DNA from: Apibacter adventoris
Lineage (GTDB): Bacteria > Bacteroidota > Bacteroidia > Flavobacteriales > Weeksellaceae
DNA: 64,000 bases
Assembly (NCBI RefSeq): GCF_002964975.1
Contig: NZ_PSZM01000043.1
Location: 62,001 to 126,000 of the forward strand
Direction of reading: 5' to 3'
Shown: positions 9,246 through 19,443 of the stretch, piece by piece
Position numbering within the stretch: position 1 is the first letter of the stretch
Layout: the number at the start of each line of letters is the position of its first letter
The notes under the pieces: model-generated
Told to the model about the DNA's origin: nothing
Databases searched by the model: none
The model's input: the letters and a program-made list of their open reading frames with translations, nothing else
Translations under genes and position numbers: made by a program

Positions 9246-9266
9246 ATATTTATTAAGTTTTTAATT

Positions 9267-10385
9267 TTATAAAAATCGTTTAAACGTTTTCCAATATCTT
9301 TCGGGAATATTCCCTTTTAATGCTTCTTTATAATCTTTTTCTGAACAAGGAACTAAGAATGTTGACTTTTTTTCATATTCGAAATTTACTGCTAACCACC
9401 ATTTATCAACATATTTATCTTTCAAAAAAATTAGTTCTTTATCTTCATGTAATACAATATATTTTATGTATTCTTCATTTTCATAATATTGTTGTTGGTT
9501 CTTTCCTTCTATAAAGTACCATAACATTTGAGAAACTAACTTTTCATTCATTTTATTGTGTGAATATCCTAAAAAATTAAATATCCCTAGAATTTTTATT
9601 TGTTTAGATAATCCAACATACTTTGTTAAAGTACATATTTCTCTATTTGTAAAACCATTGGGGGTACTTCCAGAAGAAAGACTCCCATCAATTGATTCTA
9701 TTGAATCTAAATTAATTGCAATAAAATCAGAACTCCTAAATACTGGTTCAGAATTTTTTATATTCTCTGAAATATCTCCTAATCTATATCCCTCAAAATC
9801 AATACTATTAAGTATTTTTAATGTAGGTTTTGAAACAAAATAACTCTGATACCCTATGTTTGCAAAATTAAAAAGTAAACTTGGCTCTTGCAACATCATT
9901 TGATATAAATAATTTTTATCTGTATTTACTTCTATAGAGTTATTTATTTCTATTTTTGAGTCTATTGCTGTATAGTTTAAGGGTTTATCTAATTTTGAAA
10001 GTGCTTTATATATGGATAAGTTTAAGCTTATACTTCCTCCTAAAACTATAGGAAAAACTTTCATTTTTAAAAGAACTTCAATTACACGTTGTAACGCAAA
10101 ATTAGTGTCTTCCCAATCTTTTCCAGGAACAATATCTCCTAAATCATATAAATCTATATCCCAATCATTCCAAATTAACTCATATAATTCTTTTCTTATG
10201 AGTCTAATGTTCGAATATTCTTTATTGCATAAAGATCCTCTTAAATCCGGGCAACCGATTATAGCGATACTATTTTCTTTTAACTTATTCTTCCAATAAA
10301 GTTTTACCTTATTCCCTATGGAATTGGGATGTAAATGAATCATCGATTCATCGACCGGATGCAAATATTCTTGTAAGGTTTTCAC
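9267..10385 (-). CDS. Arginase/agmatinase-fold protein with degenerate metal site
   Basis: The protein has 372 residues. The ureohydrolase core is recognisable (the FPIVLGGS strand, a TAIDS strand and a FIAINLDSIES strand, in the right order). The expected ligands are mostly missing: the His after the GG pair is replaced (GGSIS, residues 116-120), the DAHxD motif reads DSKIE (142-146), and the later DxD reads NLD (225-227). It therefore probably does not hydrolyse arginine or formimidoylglutamate and may be structural or regulatory. The GTG start shares one base with the topA stop (TAGTG), so translation is coupled to topA; gldK is next downstream. Confidence 0.7.
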   Translation of the reverse strand: MKTLQEYLHPVDESMIHLHPNSIGNKVKLYWKNKLKENSIAIIGCPDLRGSLCNKEYSNIRLIRKELYELIWNDWDIDLYDLGDIVPGKDWEDTNFALQRVIEVLLKMKVFPIVLGGSISLNLSIYKALSKLDKPLNYTAIDSKIEINNSIEVNTDKNYLYQMMLQEPSLLFNFANIGYQSYFVSKPTLKILNSIDFEGYRLGDISENIKNSEPVFRSSDFIAINLDSIESIDGSLSSGSTPNGFTNREICTLTKYVGLSKQIKILGIFNFLGYSHNKMNEKLVSQMLWYFIEGKNQQQYYENEEYIKYIVLHEDKELIFLKDKYVDKWWLAVNFEYEKKSTFLVPCSEKDYKEALKGNIPERYWKTFKRFL

Positions 10386-12712
10386 TAATTTTTTTTAGAC
10401 TTTGCCTTAGTTTTACTTTTGGGCTTTGTTGCTTTTACCGATATTATTTTTTTAACCTCTTCTAATGTCAATTTTTCGGCATCTATCTCTTTTGATATTC
10501 TGTAATTTTCTTTTCCTTGTTTAATGTAAGGTCCCCATCTACCCATAAGTATCTCTATTACAGGATCTTCTTGATCAAAAGATTTTATAAATTTATTTTT
10601 GTCAGCACTTCTTTTAGTTTCTATTAATTCTATTGCTCTTTCTAAGGTTATTGTGGATATTTCATCTCCTTCTTTTGGCTTTAAGGATACAAATTTATTA
10701 TCGTGCTTTACATAAGGACCGAATCTTCCTACATTTACCTCCACTTTTTTTCCTTCATACTCTCCTAAATACCTTGGCAATTCAAATAATTTAAGGGCTT
10801 CTTTCAGGGTTATGGTATTAATTTGTTGTCCAGGCATTAAACCAGCAAATCTGGGTTTTTCTTCACTATCTGTATCTCCTATTTGAACCATAGGACCAAA
10901 ACGACCTATCCTAGCATATACATTTTTTCCACTTTCAGGATCCTGTCCTAATAGTTTTTCTCCTGTAGCTCGTTCTGCTGTTTTTTTTACATCTTCTACA
11001 TGTGGATGAAAATCTTTATAAAACTCTGTGAGCATTTCTTTCCAATTTTCTTCTCCTTCTGCTATGTTATCAAAATCTTCTTCTACTTTTGCAGTAAAAT
11101 TATAATCTAATATATTTGGAAAATTTCCTATTAGAAATTCATTTACTACTAATCCTATATCTGTAGGAAATAATTTTCTTCGATCTCCTGCATAATTTTC
11201 TTTCTCTTTACTTTCTTTTATTATTTCGTTTTTTAAAACAATTTTTTGTATTTCTCGTTTTTTAGGTTCCAAATCTCTAATTTCTACATATTGTCTTTTT
11301 TGAATGGTTGAAATTGTAGGAGCATAAGTAGAAGGTCTTCCTATTCCTAATTCTTCGAGTTTTTTTACTAGAGAGGCTTCATTATACCTGGCAGGAGGTC
11401 TACTGAATTTTTCTGTTCCAACCATTTCTTTTAGATTCAATACTTCTCCTTTTTCTACTTTAGGTAAAAGCCCTTCTTCCTTTTCTTCATCATTACTAAA
11501 TTCATCTTCTGATTGTATATGATATAGTTTTAAAAAACCATCAAAAACAATTACCTCTCCTTTTGCTATAAATTTTTCCTGAAGATCCGGATTGGTTATT
11601 TCAATTATTGTTCTTTCCAATTGGGCATCTGACATTTGAGAGGCTAATGTCCTACGCCATATTAAATGATATAATTTTTTTTGTGCTTCATCTGCCCCTG
11701 CTGTTTGAATAGCCAAATTTGTAGGTCGTATAGCTTCGTGAGCTTCTTGGGCTGACTTGCTTTTTGTTGTAAATTGTCTGGATTGTAAATATTTTTCTCC
11801 AAATTGTTCTTTAATTACATTTTTAGCCAAATTAATAGCTTCCTCAGATAAATTTACACTATCCGTTCTCATATAGGTTATATGTCCGGATTCATACAAC
11901 TGTTGAGCAAGCATCATTGTTCTACTAACTGAAAATCCTAATTTGGAAGCTTCTTGTTGTAAGGTGGAAGTTGTAAATGGTGCTGAAGGGGTTCTTTTTC
12001 CAGGTTTAGTTTCTATATTTGAAACAACAAATTCTTTTGATTGAGCTTTTTTTATAAAATTTAATGCCTGAGAATATTCACTAAAATCAGTATTAAGTTT
12101 ACTTTTTAGTAAATTTTGTGTATTATTAAAAAAATCTGCTTCTATTTTGTAGCTGGGAACAGATACGAAATTTTGTATTTCATTTTCTCTTTCACAAATT
12201 AAACGCACTGCTACTGATTGCACTCTTCCTGCAGATAAACCAGCTTTTACTTTTGACCAAAGAATAGGAGACATTTCGAATCCTACTAATCTGTCTAAAA
12301 CTCTACGTGCCTGTTGCGCATTAACTAAATTAATATCAATATCCCTTGGATTCTGTATAGCTTTTTGAATTGCATTTTTAGTAATTTCATGAAATACTAT
12401 TCTTTTCGTATTTTCAGGTTTTAATTTCAATTCATTATATAAATGCCAAGCTATGGCCTCTCCTTCCCGATCTTCATCGGAAGCCAACCAAACAACTTCT
12501 GCTTTTTTAGCTAATGATTTTAATTTTTTAACTACTTCTTTTTTATCGGAAGAAACTTGGTAAATGGGCTCTAATTTTTTCATATCAATCCCCATATCTT
12601 TTTTAGCTAAATCAGTTATATGTCCATAACTTGATTCTACTTCAAAGTCCTTTCCTAGAAATTTTTTTATGGTTTTTGCCTTTGCTGGCGATTCCACAAT
12701 TACCAAATTCAT
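10385..12712 (-). CDS. topA: DNA topoisomerase I
   Basis: The 775-residue type IA topoisomerase relaxes negative supercoils. The N-terminal Toprim domain has the catalytic Glu in VESPAKA and the metal motif SDEDREGEA (about 78-86). The active-site Tyr280 lies in ITYMRTDS. The C-terminus replaces zinc fingers with repeated short domains of the form GRFGPYVK and GRWGPYIK and ends in a Lys-rich tail, as is usual in Bacteroidota. The gene is followed in overlap by the arginase-fold gene and then the gld operon. Confidence 0.97.
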   Translation of the reverse strand: MNLVIVESPAKAKTIKKFLGKDFEVESSYGHITDLAKKDMGIDMKKLEPIYQVSSDKKEVVKKLKSLAKKAEVVWLASDEDREGEAIAWHLYNELKLKPENTKRIVFHEITKNAIQKAIQNPRDIDINLVNAQQARRVLDRLVGFEMSPILWSKVKAGLSAGRVQSVAVRLICERENEIQNFVSVPSYKIEADFFNNTQNLLKSKLNTDFSEYSQALNFIKKAQSKEFVVSNIETKPGKRTPSAPFTTSTLQQEASKLGFSVSRTMMLAQQLYESGHITYMRTDSVNLSEEAINLAKNVIKEQFGEKYLQSRQFTTKSKSAQEAHEAIRPTNLAIQTAGADEAQKKLYHLIWRRTLASQMSDAQLERTIIEITNPDLQEKFIAKGEVIVFDGFLKLYHIQSEDEFSNDEEKEEGLLPKVEKGEVLNLKEMVGTEKFSRPPARYNEASLVKKLEELGIGRPSTYAPTISTIQKRQYVEIRDLEPKKREIQKIVLKNEIIKESKEKENYAGDRRKLFPTDIGLVVNEFLIGNFPNILDYNFTAKVEEDFDNIAEGEENWKEMLTEFYKDFHPHVEDVKKTAERATGEKLLGQDPESGKNVYARIGRFGPMVQIGDTDSEEKPRFAGLMPGQQINTITLKEALKLFELPRYLGEYEGKKVEVNVGRFGPYVKHDNKFVSLKPKEGDEISTITLERAIELIETKRSADKNKFIKSFDQEDPVIEILMGRWGPYIKQGKENYRISKEIDAEKLTLEEVKKIISVKATKPKSKTKAKSKKN

Positions 12713-12727
12713 GCGTAAAATTTTTTG

Positions 12728-12735
12728 CGAAATTA
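12728..12735 (-). promoter_or_regulatory. Candidate topA -7 element
   Basis: TAATTTCG on the minus strand lies 15 nt before the topA ATG and resembles the TAnnTTTG element. It would give a very short leader of fewer than 12 nt. Confidence 0.4.
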
Positions 12736-12884
12736 GAAATTTTTTATTAATTTTTAGTTTTAGTTTGTTTTTTTATTTTTAGGCTAAAAAATTATATTCT
12801 TTATAATTTATTAATATTCACTAAAATGTAATTTAGTCCATTGTCTCTTTTCTTCTTCATATGATTTTATTTTTTATTTTTGAA

Positions 12885-13971
12885 ATGAAATTCTTTATTT
12901 GTATTATAAAAAAAATAATATTTTTATTCTTTTTATCCTGTTCTCTCTGGGGACAAAAGAAGAGCATATGCTCAACAGAACTCCCTGATAATTTATCTTA
13001 TGAACTTATTTCAAACAACATAAACACTGATAATATCCGAACTAAAAAAATAAAAACTACGACTCTTGAAGAAAATGGAATAGATGGTTTTTTCCTATCC
13101 TATGAAAAAGCTAATACCCTTTCTTTTGACGCTTTATTTTCTTTATATAAATATTCTTCTCAAGATTATATTAGTAAAGGTTTAGCTTTTTATGAAAAGA
13201 AAAAACAATACTTACGATCTAAAGTTTGCTAATTTAAATGCTTTTTTCTGCCTTAGCTGTAATAATGCCGGTATCCAGGATTTTTATCTACACAGAGATA
13301 CTCTTGTCATCGATATTCCTTGGGGACCAAGCATTGCTCCTCAATTTAAAGAGTTTCATTTTATTTTTAACAAAAAGAAACAAAACTGGTTTCTAGCATC
13401 TACTATTTTATTAGGAGGAAATGATGCCGGCTTTGTTTCTAATTCTTATTATAAAATATTAAATCCTATAATTTCAATTAAAGATTTTTATGCTGAAAAT
13501 TATTTAGCCCAATTTAATCAAAAAGCAGAAATTATTTCTATTGGCTTTGAACCTGGAAATTTTAAAAAATTACTTGAGCAGTTAAAAAATATTAAGGAAA
13601 AAAATCAGGAAAAATACTTAAAAAAAATTCTAACAGAACGTGAAATATTTTTGATCTCTTACAAATATAGTTATAATAGAGTATCAGATATTGATTATTC
13701 TACAATAACGCTAAAAAATGTGCAATACGCCAATGACAGTGGTTACTATTTAGAACAAATGAACATTCTTAATCCTGCTGAAGAGTTACTAAAGAATGTT
13801 ATACGTCAATTTCCTGACCGAATGGTTGCTTACTTGAATTTGGGAGATGTATATAGAAAAAAGAAAGCCCTGAAAAATGCTACTTACAATTATCATATAT
13901 ATGTTAATATGATGATGAATAAGGGATTGAGTGATAAAATCCCTTTATATGTATTGGATTACATTAATTAA
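12885..13971 (+). pseudogene. Exported TPR-like protein interrupted by a frameshift
   Basis: Two overlapping frames appear to be one gene of about 360 codons. The first (ATG at 12885, stop at 13232) begins with a signal peptide (hydrophobic run ending CSLWGQ). The second is open through 13192-13971 and continues the same kind of sequence, ending in a helical tetratricopeptide-like region (AEELLKNVIRQFPDRMVAYL). The frames meet at the A-run at 13195-13206; removing one A from the six-A run joins them smoothly. Either the gene is broken by a one-base insertion or the assembly has a homopolymer error. The function is unknown; the protein would be exported. It converges on the reductase gene with a 4-nt overlap. 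Confidence 0.65.
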
Positions 13972-14618
13972 ATTTTCTGTATTTGATCGGATTCATATAT
14001 ATGCACATTTAAAAGATTTTCCTGTGCTGTTTTATACATAGCATAAGCCACTTGTGCCGCTTGTATAGGTTTGTATTTTTTTAATCTTCCTAATAAAAAT
14101 ATAGAAAAAAATGACAGTATAATCCCCCCTACTTTTTCTCCAATTCTTATTTCTTTTCTTTTACCTAATAAAATGGAGGGGCGAAAAATAAATGTTCCTG
14201 AAAATTTCATTTCTTGTATTCTTTTTTCTAAAATTCCTTTAGTTCTAAGGTAATAATTGCTTGATCGGGGATTTGCTTCTATTGAAGTTATTAGTAAAAA
14301 GTTCTTCATTCCATTCTCTTTTGCTATTTCTGCAAATTTTACAGGGTAGTAGTAATCAATTTTCATGAATTTTTCTCTGGTTTTGGCTTTTTTTATTGTA
14401 GTTCCTATACAACAAAAAAAATCATCTCCTTTTATATAGTTATTATAAAGATCTATGCTATTAAAATCAATACTGTATTGTATTAGTTTACTGTTACTTA
14501 ATTCTATCTTCCTTCTTACAAAAATTATAACTTTAGTATATTCTTTACTTTTTAAAAGAATATCAACTAATTTACTTCCAACTAATCCTGATACCCCTAA
14601 AACTATTGCTGTTTTCAT
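13968..14618 (-). CDS. NAD(P)-binding Rossmann-fold oxidoreductase (YbjT/HTATIP2-like)
   Basis: The 216-residue protein starts with the dinucleotide motif GVSGLVGS (about residues 8-15). It also has the FFCCIGTTIKKAKTREKF segment and the FIFRPSILLGKR stretch found in atypical short-chain dehydrogenases of the HTATIP2/TIP30 type. The catalytic Tyr-x-x-x-Lys site is represented by YYLRTKG. Such proteins bind NADP(H); the substrate is unknown. It is a single gene that converges with the frameshifted gene to its left. Confidence 0.8.
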   Translation of the reverse strand: MKTAIVLGVSGLVGSKLVDILLKSKEYTKVIIFVRRKIELSNSKLIQYSIDFNSIDLYNNYIKGDDFFCCIGTTIKKAKTREKFMKIDYYYPVKFAEIAKENGMKNFLLITSIEANPRSSNYYLRTKGILEKRIQEMKFSGTFIFRPSILLGKRKEIRIGEKVGGIILSFFSIFLLGRLKKYKPIQAAQVAYAMYKTAQENLLNVHIYESDQIQKI

Positions 14619-15263
14619 TCATATTTTATTTATTACTTATGAGGTGAACTATGTGTGTTTTAAAATTGTAAATATTCTTTGATACTTATGAAAATTAAGA
14701 AAAATTATTCGGAAAAGAAATTTTAGTTTATATTTTTTATTGTATCAATAAACATTTATTCAAACATGATACTAGTTAAATATTTAGACGTGGATGTAAT
14801 ATCTATTTTTTTCTAAATTATACATCTTCATGATGTTTGCTATATCCTCCTCTACTATATAAATATTTAATTTATTTATCGGTAGTCGACTTACTTTAAT
14901 CTCCCCTTGATAAATGACTGGTTATAAGTTATTTATTTTGTTTTATATACTATAAAAGGAAACTACTAAAATATCTCTATTCTAATATTTTTGATAATTT
15001 TCGTTTCCTAACCTTTACAATACCTTTTCCTATTTTAATTATTTTAATTTACAACATATGAGAAAATATAATCTGTTCTATTGTAAAAATAACTCTATTT
15101 CTCTTTCATAGCCTGATAGATATTAAAATGTATTTATGAATTAACATGTTTATTATTAAATGTTTGTGAAAGTAACCAGTGAATATATTATGGTTCTTAT
15201 TTTGATTATAAAAAATTTCAGCTTAATAATGCTAAACCTATTTTAATATATTTAGTTATAATT
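14619..15263. other. Long AT-rich intergenic region without recognisable genes
   Basis: All frames contain frequent stops and I see no tRNA, terminator hairpin or known riboswitch. Because the acyl-CoA synthetase gene on the right ends at 15264 and the reductase on the left starts at 14618, this stretch holds the 3' region of one and the promoter of the other. It may include decayed coding sequence. Confidence 0.4.
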
Positions 15264-18200
15264 CTAAAGTTTCCCTTTTATAATTTGATCTACTACTTCC
15301 GGATTAAGTAAAGTAGAATTATCTCCTAATCCTTCCAATTCGTTAGATGCTATTTTCCTTAATATTCTTCGCATAATTTTTCCTGATCGGGTACGTGGTA
15401 AACCTTCTACAAATTGTATTTTATCTATTTTTGCTATCGGACCAATGGTTCTAGATATTCTGGTTTGAATTTCTTTTTTCACCAATTCTTCATCTTCCGG
15501 CTTTTCATAGGTAATAATAAAAGCATACAATGCATTTCCCTTTATATCATGAGGAAATCCTACAACTGCGGATTCAGTAACCAGATAATGTTCATTTATA
15601 ACATTTTCTATAGGTGCAGTACCTAAATTATGTCCTGAAACAATAATTACATCATCTACTCTTCCTGTAATTCTATAGTTACCTGCTAAATCTCTTAAAC
15701 CTGCATCTCCTGTAAAATATTTTCCTTTATATGCACTAAAATATGTATCAATATATCTTTGATGATCTCCATAAATAGTCCTAGCCATTCCTGGCCAAGG
15801 GAATTTAATACATAAGTTCCCCTCTCCTTTAACTGTTTCTATCTCTCTGCCTTCACTATCCATTAAACAAGCCTGAATTCCTGGTAACGGTTTGGTTGCA
15901 AAAGCTGGTTTTGTAGCTGTAATGCCGGCTAAAGGAGCAATCATAAATCCTCCCGTTTCAGTCTGCCACCATGTATCTACAATAGGACAATTTCCTTTCC
16001 CTATTTTTTCATTATACCATTCCCATGCTTCTTCATTAATGGGTTCTCCTACTGTTCCTAATACTTTCAAGGTGCCTAAATCATGGTTTTCAACATAATG
16101 TATGGGTTGTGCTTCTAATGATCTTATAGCGGTAGGAGCTGTATAAAAATGTGTAACCTTAAATTTATCTATTATTTGCCAAAACCTTCCATAATCGGGA
16201 TATGAAGGAGCTCCTTCAAACATAACAGTAGTTATTCCTGAACATAATGGGGCATAAACTATAAATGAATGCCCGGTAATCCAACCTATATCGGCTGTAC
16301 AAAAATAAACATCTTCAGGATCTCCTATTTGAAATACATTTTTAAATGCATAGGTTACATAAACCATATATCCTCCACAAGTGTGTACCATACCTTTAGG
16401 TTTGCCTGTAGATCCTGAAGTATAAAGTATAAATAAGGGATCTTCTGCATCCATTTCTTCTGCTGGACATATAGAACTGGCTTTTTTCATTTCTTCATGC
16501 CACCAAATTTCTTTTTTCCCTTTTATTTCTAATAATTTATTGGATCTGTTGAGAACTAATACTGTTTCTATAGATGGAGTTTCTTGAAGAGCTTCATCTA
16601 CAATTGCTTTTAAATTTATATATTTTGAACCTCGATAGTTACCATCACAGGTAATTATTAGTTTACATTCGGAGTCATTTATTCTAGAAACCAAAGCTGT
16701 GGAAGAAAATCCTGCAAATACAACGGAATGTATGGCCCCTATTCTGGCACATGCTAACAAACTTATTAGCAATTCGGGAACCATAGGAAGATAGATACAT
16801 ATTCTATCTCCTTTTTTTATTCCTTTACTTTTAAGTACATTACTTAATTTACAGACTTCCTGATGTAATTCTTTATAAGTAAATTTTCTATGAAGTTCCT
16901 GTGGCTCATTAGATTCCCATAGTAATGCTATCTTATCTCCATTTTTTTCTAAATGACGATCTAAACAATTTTCGGTAATATTGAGTTTTCCTTCTTTAAA
17001 CCATCGAAAATCGGCTCGATCAAAATTATATTCCAAAACAGATTTCCAAGGTTTCTTCCATAAAAATGTTTGGGCTACTTCACTCCAAAAACCTTCAGGT
17101 TGGTCAATACTTATATTATAAATTCTATCATAATCTATATTATCTTTAATAACCAACTCATCTATATTTTTTTCCTGATTTTTTTTTACTACATTTTCTG
17201 ATTTAAAGGCTTGCTCTATTTCTGAAACAATTATGGAATTTTGATTGTTTTCGATTATTTTATAGTCTTCTCCTTCTGCTATTTTACTAAGTATATTTCT
17301 CTGTATTTCTCCTGATTTATTTTTTGGAAGCCTTTTTACGTAAATTACTTGTTTCAAATCTGCATTTATTCCCATTTTATCAACAACCTCTCCTCGCAAT
17401 TCTTCTGTTAATTTATAAATATCAACTTGTTCAAAAGCTTTAATTACAGGTACTGCAATAATTGCTTGCCCTTTAACTGAATCTCTTACTCCAATAACTG
17501 CAACTTCTGATATTTTAGAGTGAGAAGATAATATTTTTTCTAGCTCCATAACGGATAATCTTTGTCCTGCAACATTAATTATATCGCCTAAGCTTCCTGT
17601 TGTATAAAAATTCCCTTTTTTATCTTGATAACCTACTCCACCAGTATTATAATATTTCGATAATTTCATGGTTACAAATTCATCTTCAGGCTTATTATTA
17701 TTTATGTAACTAAATGAACCTGGCGGTAAGGGTTTAACAGCTACAATTATACCTGTTTCTCCTGTTATTGATAATTGTCCATTGGAATCTACGATTTTCA
17801 TATTAAAACCTCTTATTGGCTTTCCAATAGAATCTGGTAATGGATCTTTTTTTCCTTTTTTTATTATTTTCCCTAATAATGGCCAAGCACCTTCTGAATG
17901 CCACCATAAATTTGCAATTTCTACCTGACTATGTTTGCGTAACCATGTTATTATATCCTTTCCTGAATCTTCTCCCGATAGTACTATTCTATGTAAAGAG
18001 TCTACGTTATATTTAAAAAAGTATTTACCTTCTGAATCTGCATTTAATATTTTTCTTATATTGGTATGTGGAGTTAATAAAACTTTGACCTTATATTGCT
18101 GAATTATTCTCCAATAAGCTCCTGGATCGGGAGTTCGGATGGAGCTTCCTTCATAAATAACAGAAGTTGATCTGTTAATCATAGGTGCTAATACTAAAAA

Positions 18201-19049
18201 CGTATGTCCTATTCCTCCTCCTATATCAAATGCCGTAAAAATAGTTTCATCTGGTTTACATTTTAATATGTTATTCATAACATCTTTTAATGCCACAGCG
18301 TAATCTCCTGTATTATATACAGCTCCCCTGGCACTACCTTTCACTCCTGATGTATATAATATATATGCCGGAAAGTTAGAGGTTACTTCTACATATTTTT
18401 CAGGGTTTGAACTATTTAATAATTCTTCAAAATCTACATCATGTTTGTTATGACTATACATGAACCCCAATTTCCTGTTATATGTTATTATTTTATCAGG
18501 AGTATGATTTGAGAGGGATATAGCTTCATCTACAATAGGTTTAAATGAAATTATTCTATCAACATCAATACTAGAACTAGCTGTAATAACAATTTTGGGC
18601 TTACAATCATTTATTCGCATTGCTATTTCACTTGCTGAATATCCGCAATAAACAACTGAAAATGTGACACCTAATCGAGCACAAGCTAAAATAGAAAAAG
18701 CTGTTTCCGGTATCATAGGCATATATATAAGTGCTACATCTCCCTTTTTTAATCCTAATTTTTTTAATCCTCCTGATAATTTTTCTACTTTTTCCTTAAC
18801 TTCATTATATGTATAGGATTTCTGTATTTGTATATTGGGTGAATCAAATATTAAAGCTATATTATTTCCAAATCCATCGTTAATATGTTTATCAATACAT
18901 AGGTAGGACAAATTGACAATTCCATCTTCAAACCAAATATCATGTCCTTCTTTTTGTGCATAAAATTTATTAGGAGTTTTAAACCAATTTATTTTATTAG
19001 CAGCATCCATCCAATAATTCTGCACATTTTGTTGATTGCTCTCTTCCAT
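15264..19049 (-). CDS. Fusion of an inactive PrpE-like acyl-CoA synthetase with an acetyl-CoA synthetase
   Basis: The 1261-residue protein contains two complete adenylate-forming ligase modules. Residues about 10-615 look like propionyl-CoA synthetase (PrpE), including the family-typical end KIAEGEDYKI. Residues about 650-1245 look like acetyl-CoA synthetase (AcsA). The second half is intact: YTSGSTGKPKG (876-886), WWQTETG (1027-1033), TGDAG with Asp1115, GRVDD, and the catalytic Lys1224 in RSGK. In the first half the same motifs are broken: YTSGVKGSARG (232-242), WWHSEG (382-387), TGGVG in place of TGDxG, GSLGD in place of GRxDD, and Glu581 instead of the catalytic Lys. The C-half should make acetyl-CoA from acetate, CoA and ATP in the cytoplasm; the N-half is probably a pseudoenzyme with a regulatory or structural role. 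No frameshift or stop separates the halves. Confidence 0.92.
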   Translation of the reverse strand: MEESNQQNVQNYWMDAANKINWFKTPNKFYAQKEGHDIWFEDGIVNLSYLCIDKHINDGFGNNIALIFDSPNIQIQKSYTYNEVKEKVEKLSGGLKKLGLKKGDVALIYMPMIPETAFSILACARLGVTFSVVYCGYSASEIAMRINDCKPKIVITASSSIDVDRIISFKPIVDEAISLSNHTPDKIITYNRKLGFMYSHNKHDVDFEELLNSSNPEKYVEVTSNFPAYILYTSGVKGSARGAVYNTGDYAVALKDVMNNILKCKPDETIFTAFDIGGGIGHTFLVLAPMINRSTSVIYEGSSIRTPDPGAYWRIIQQYKVKVLLTPHTNIRKILNADSEGKYFFKYNVDSLHRIVLSGEDSGKDIITWLRKHSQVEIANLWWHSEGAWPLLGKIIKKGKKDPLPDSIGKPIRGFNMKIVDSNGQLSITGETGIIVAVKPLPPGSFSYINNNKPEDEFVTMKLSKYYNTGGVGYQDKKGNFYTTGSLGDIINVAGQRLSVMELEKILSSHSKISEVAVIGVRDSVKGQAIIAVPVIKAFEQVDIYKLTEELRGEVVDKMGINADLKQVIYVKRLPKNKSGEIQRNILSKIAEGEDYKIIENNQNSIIVSEIEQAFKSENVVKKNQEKNIDELVIKDNIDYDRIYNISIDQPEGFWSEVAQTFLWKKPWKSVLEYNFDRADFRWFKEGKLNITENCLDRHLEKNGDKIALLWESNEPQELHRKFTYKELHQEVCKLSNVLKSKGIKKGDRICIYLPMVPELLISLLACARIGAIHSVVFAGFSSTALVSRINDSECKLIITCDGNYRGSKYINLKAIVDEALQETPSIETVLVLNRSNKLLEIKGKKEIWWHEEMKKASSICPAEEMDAEDPLFILYTSGSTGKPKGMVHTCGGYMVYVTYAFKNVFQIGDPEDVYFCTADIGWITGHSFIVYAPLCSGITTVMFEGAPSYPDYGRFWQIIDKFKVTHFYTAPTAIRSLEAQPIHYVENHDLGTLKVLGTVGEPINEEAWEWYNEKIGKGNCPIVDTWWQTETGGFMIAPLAGITATKPAFATKPLPGIQACLMDSEGREIETVKGEGNLCIKFPWPGMARTIYGDHQRYIDTYFSAYKGKYFTGDAGLRDLAGNYRITGRVDDVIIVSGHNLGTAPIENVINEHYLVTESAVVGFPHDIKGNALYAFIITYEKPEDEELVKKEIQTRISRTIGPIAKIDKIQFVEGLPRTRSGKIMRRILRKIASNELEGLGDNSTLLNPEVVDQIIKGKL

Positions 19050-19443
19050 TTTTGACTTTAGTTTTAAGATATTTATTATTTATTTATCAATAAAAGTAGA
19101 AAAAAAATTAAAAAAAAATTAAAAAATACAATAATGATCTATCTATAATTAAATTAAGATTAATAATATTTAAAAATATAATTTTGTAATATTCTTATTT
19201 TTCATAATTTACATTATGTTTTATGTTATTAATGATAAATATCATGTTTAATGAAACCTTAATTAATCGCTTTATTATTTTTTATTCATATTTTATCATA
19301 TATTATAAAAACAACATGAAAAATATTAACAAACACGCAATACTACCATAAACTTTAATATTAATTATGCATAAAAAAAGGACAATTGATATGTATCAAT
19401 TGTCCTTTTAAACTAAATATTTTAAAGTAGTTACATTTAATAA
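19050..19443. other. Intergenic region between lysC and the synthetase fusion
   Basis: The lysC terminator occupies the right end (19376-19409). The rest is very AT-rich and should contain the promoter of the synthetase gene, but no clear TAnnTTTG word is seen on the minus strand. Confidence 0.4.
19376..19409 (-). terminator. Terminator after lysC
   Basis: A long perfect inverted repeat (14 bp, 19376-19389 with 19396-19409, loop 6 nt) with A-runs and T-runs at its ends lies 35 nt past the lysC stop. The symmetry would allow function in either direction. Confidence 0.8.

Noticed and set aside
13192-13206. Programmed -1 frameshifting at an A AAA AAC-like site
   Set aside because: The second frame is in the +1 phase relative to the first, so -1 slippage would not join them; a one-base insertion is simpler.
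14619-15263. tRNA, insertion sequence or transposase remnant
   Set aside because: No TTCGAATC-type T-loop, inverted repeats or transposase motif could be found; every frame is full of stops.
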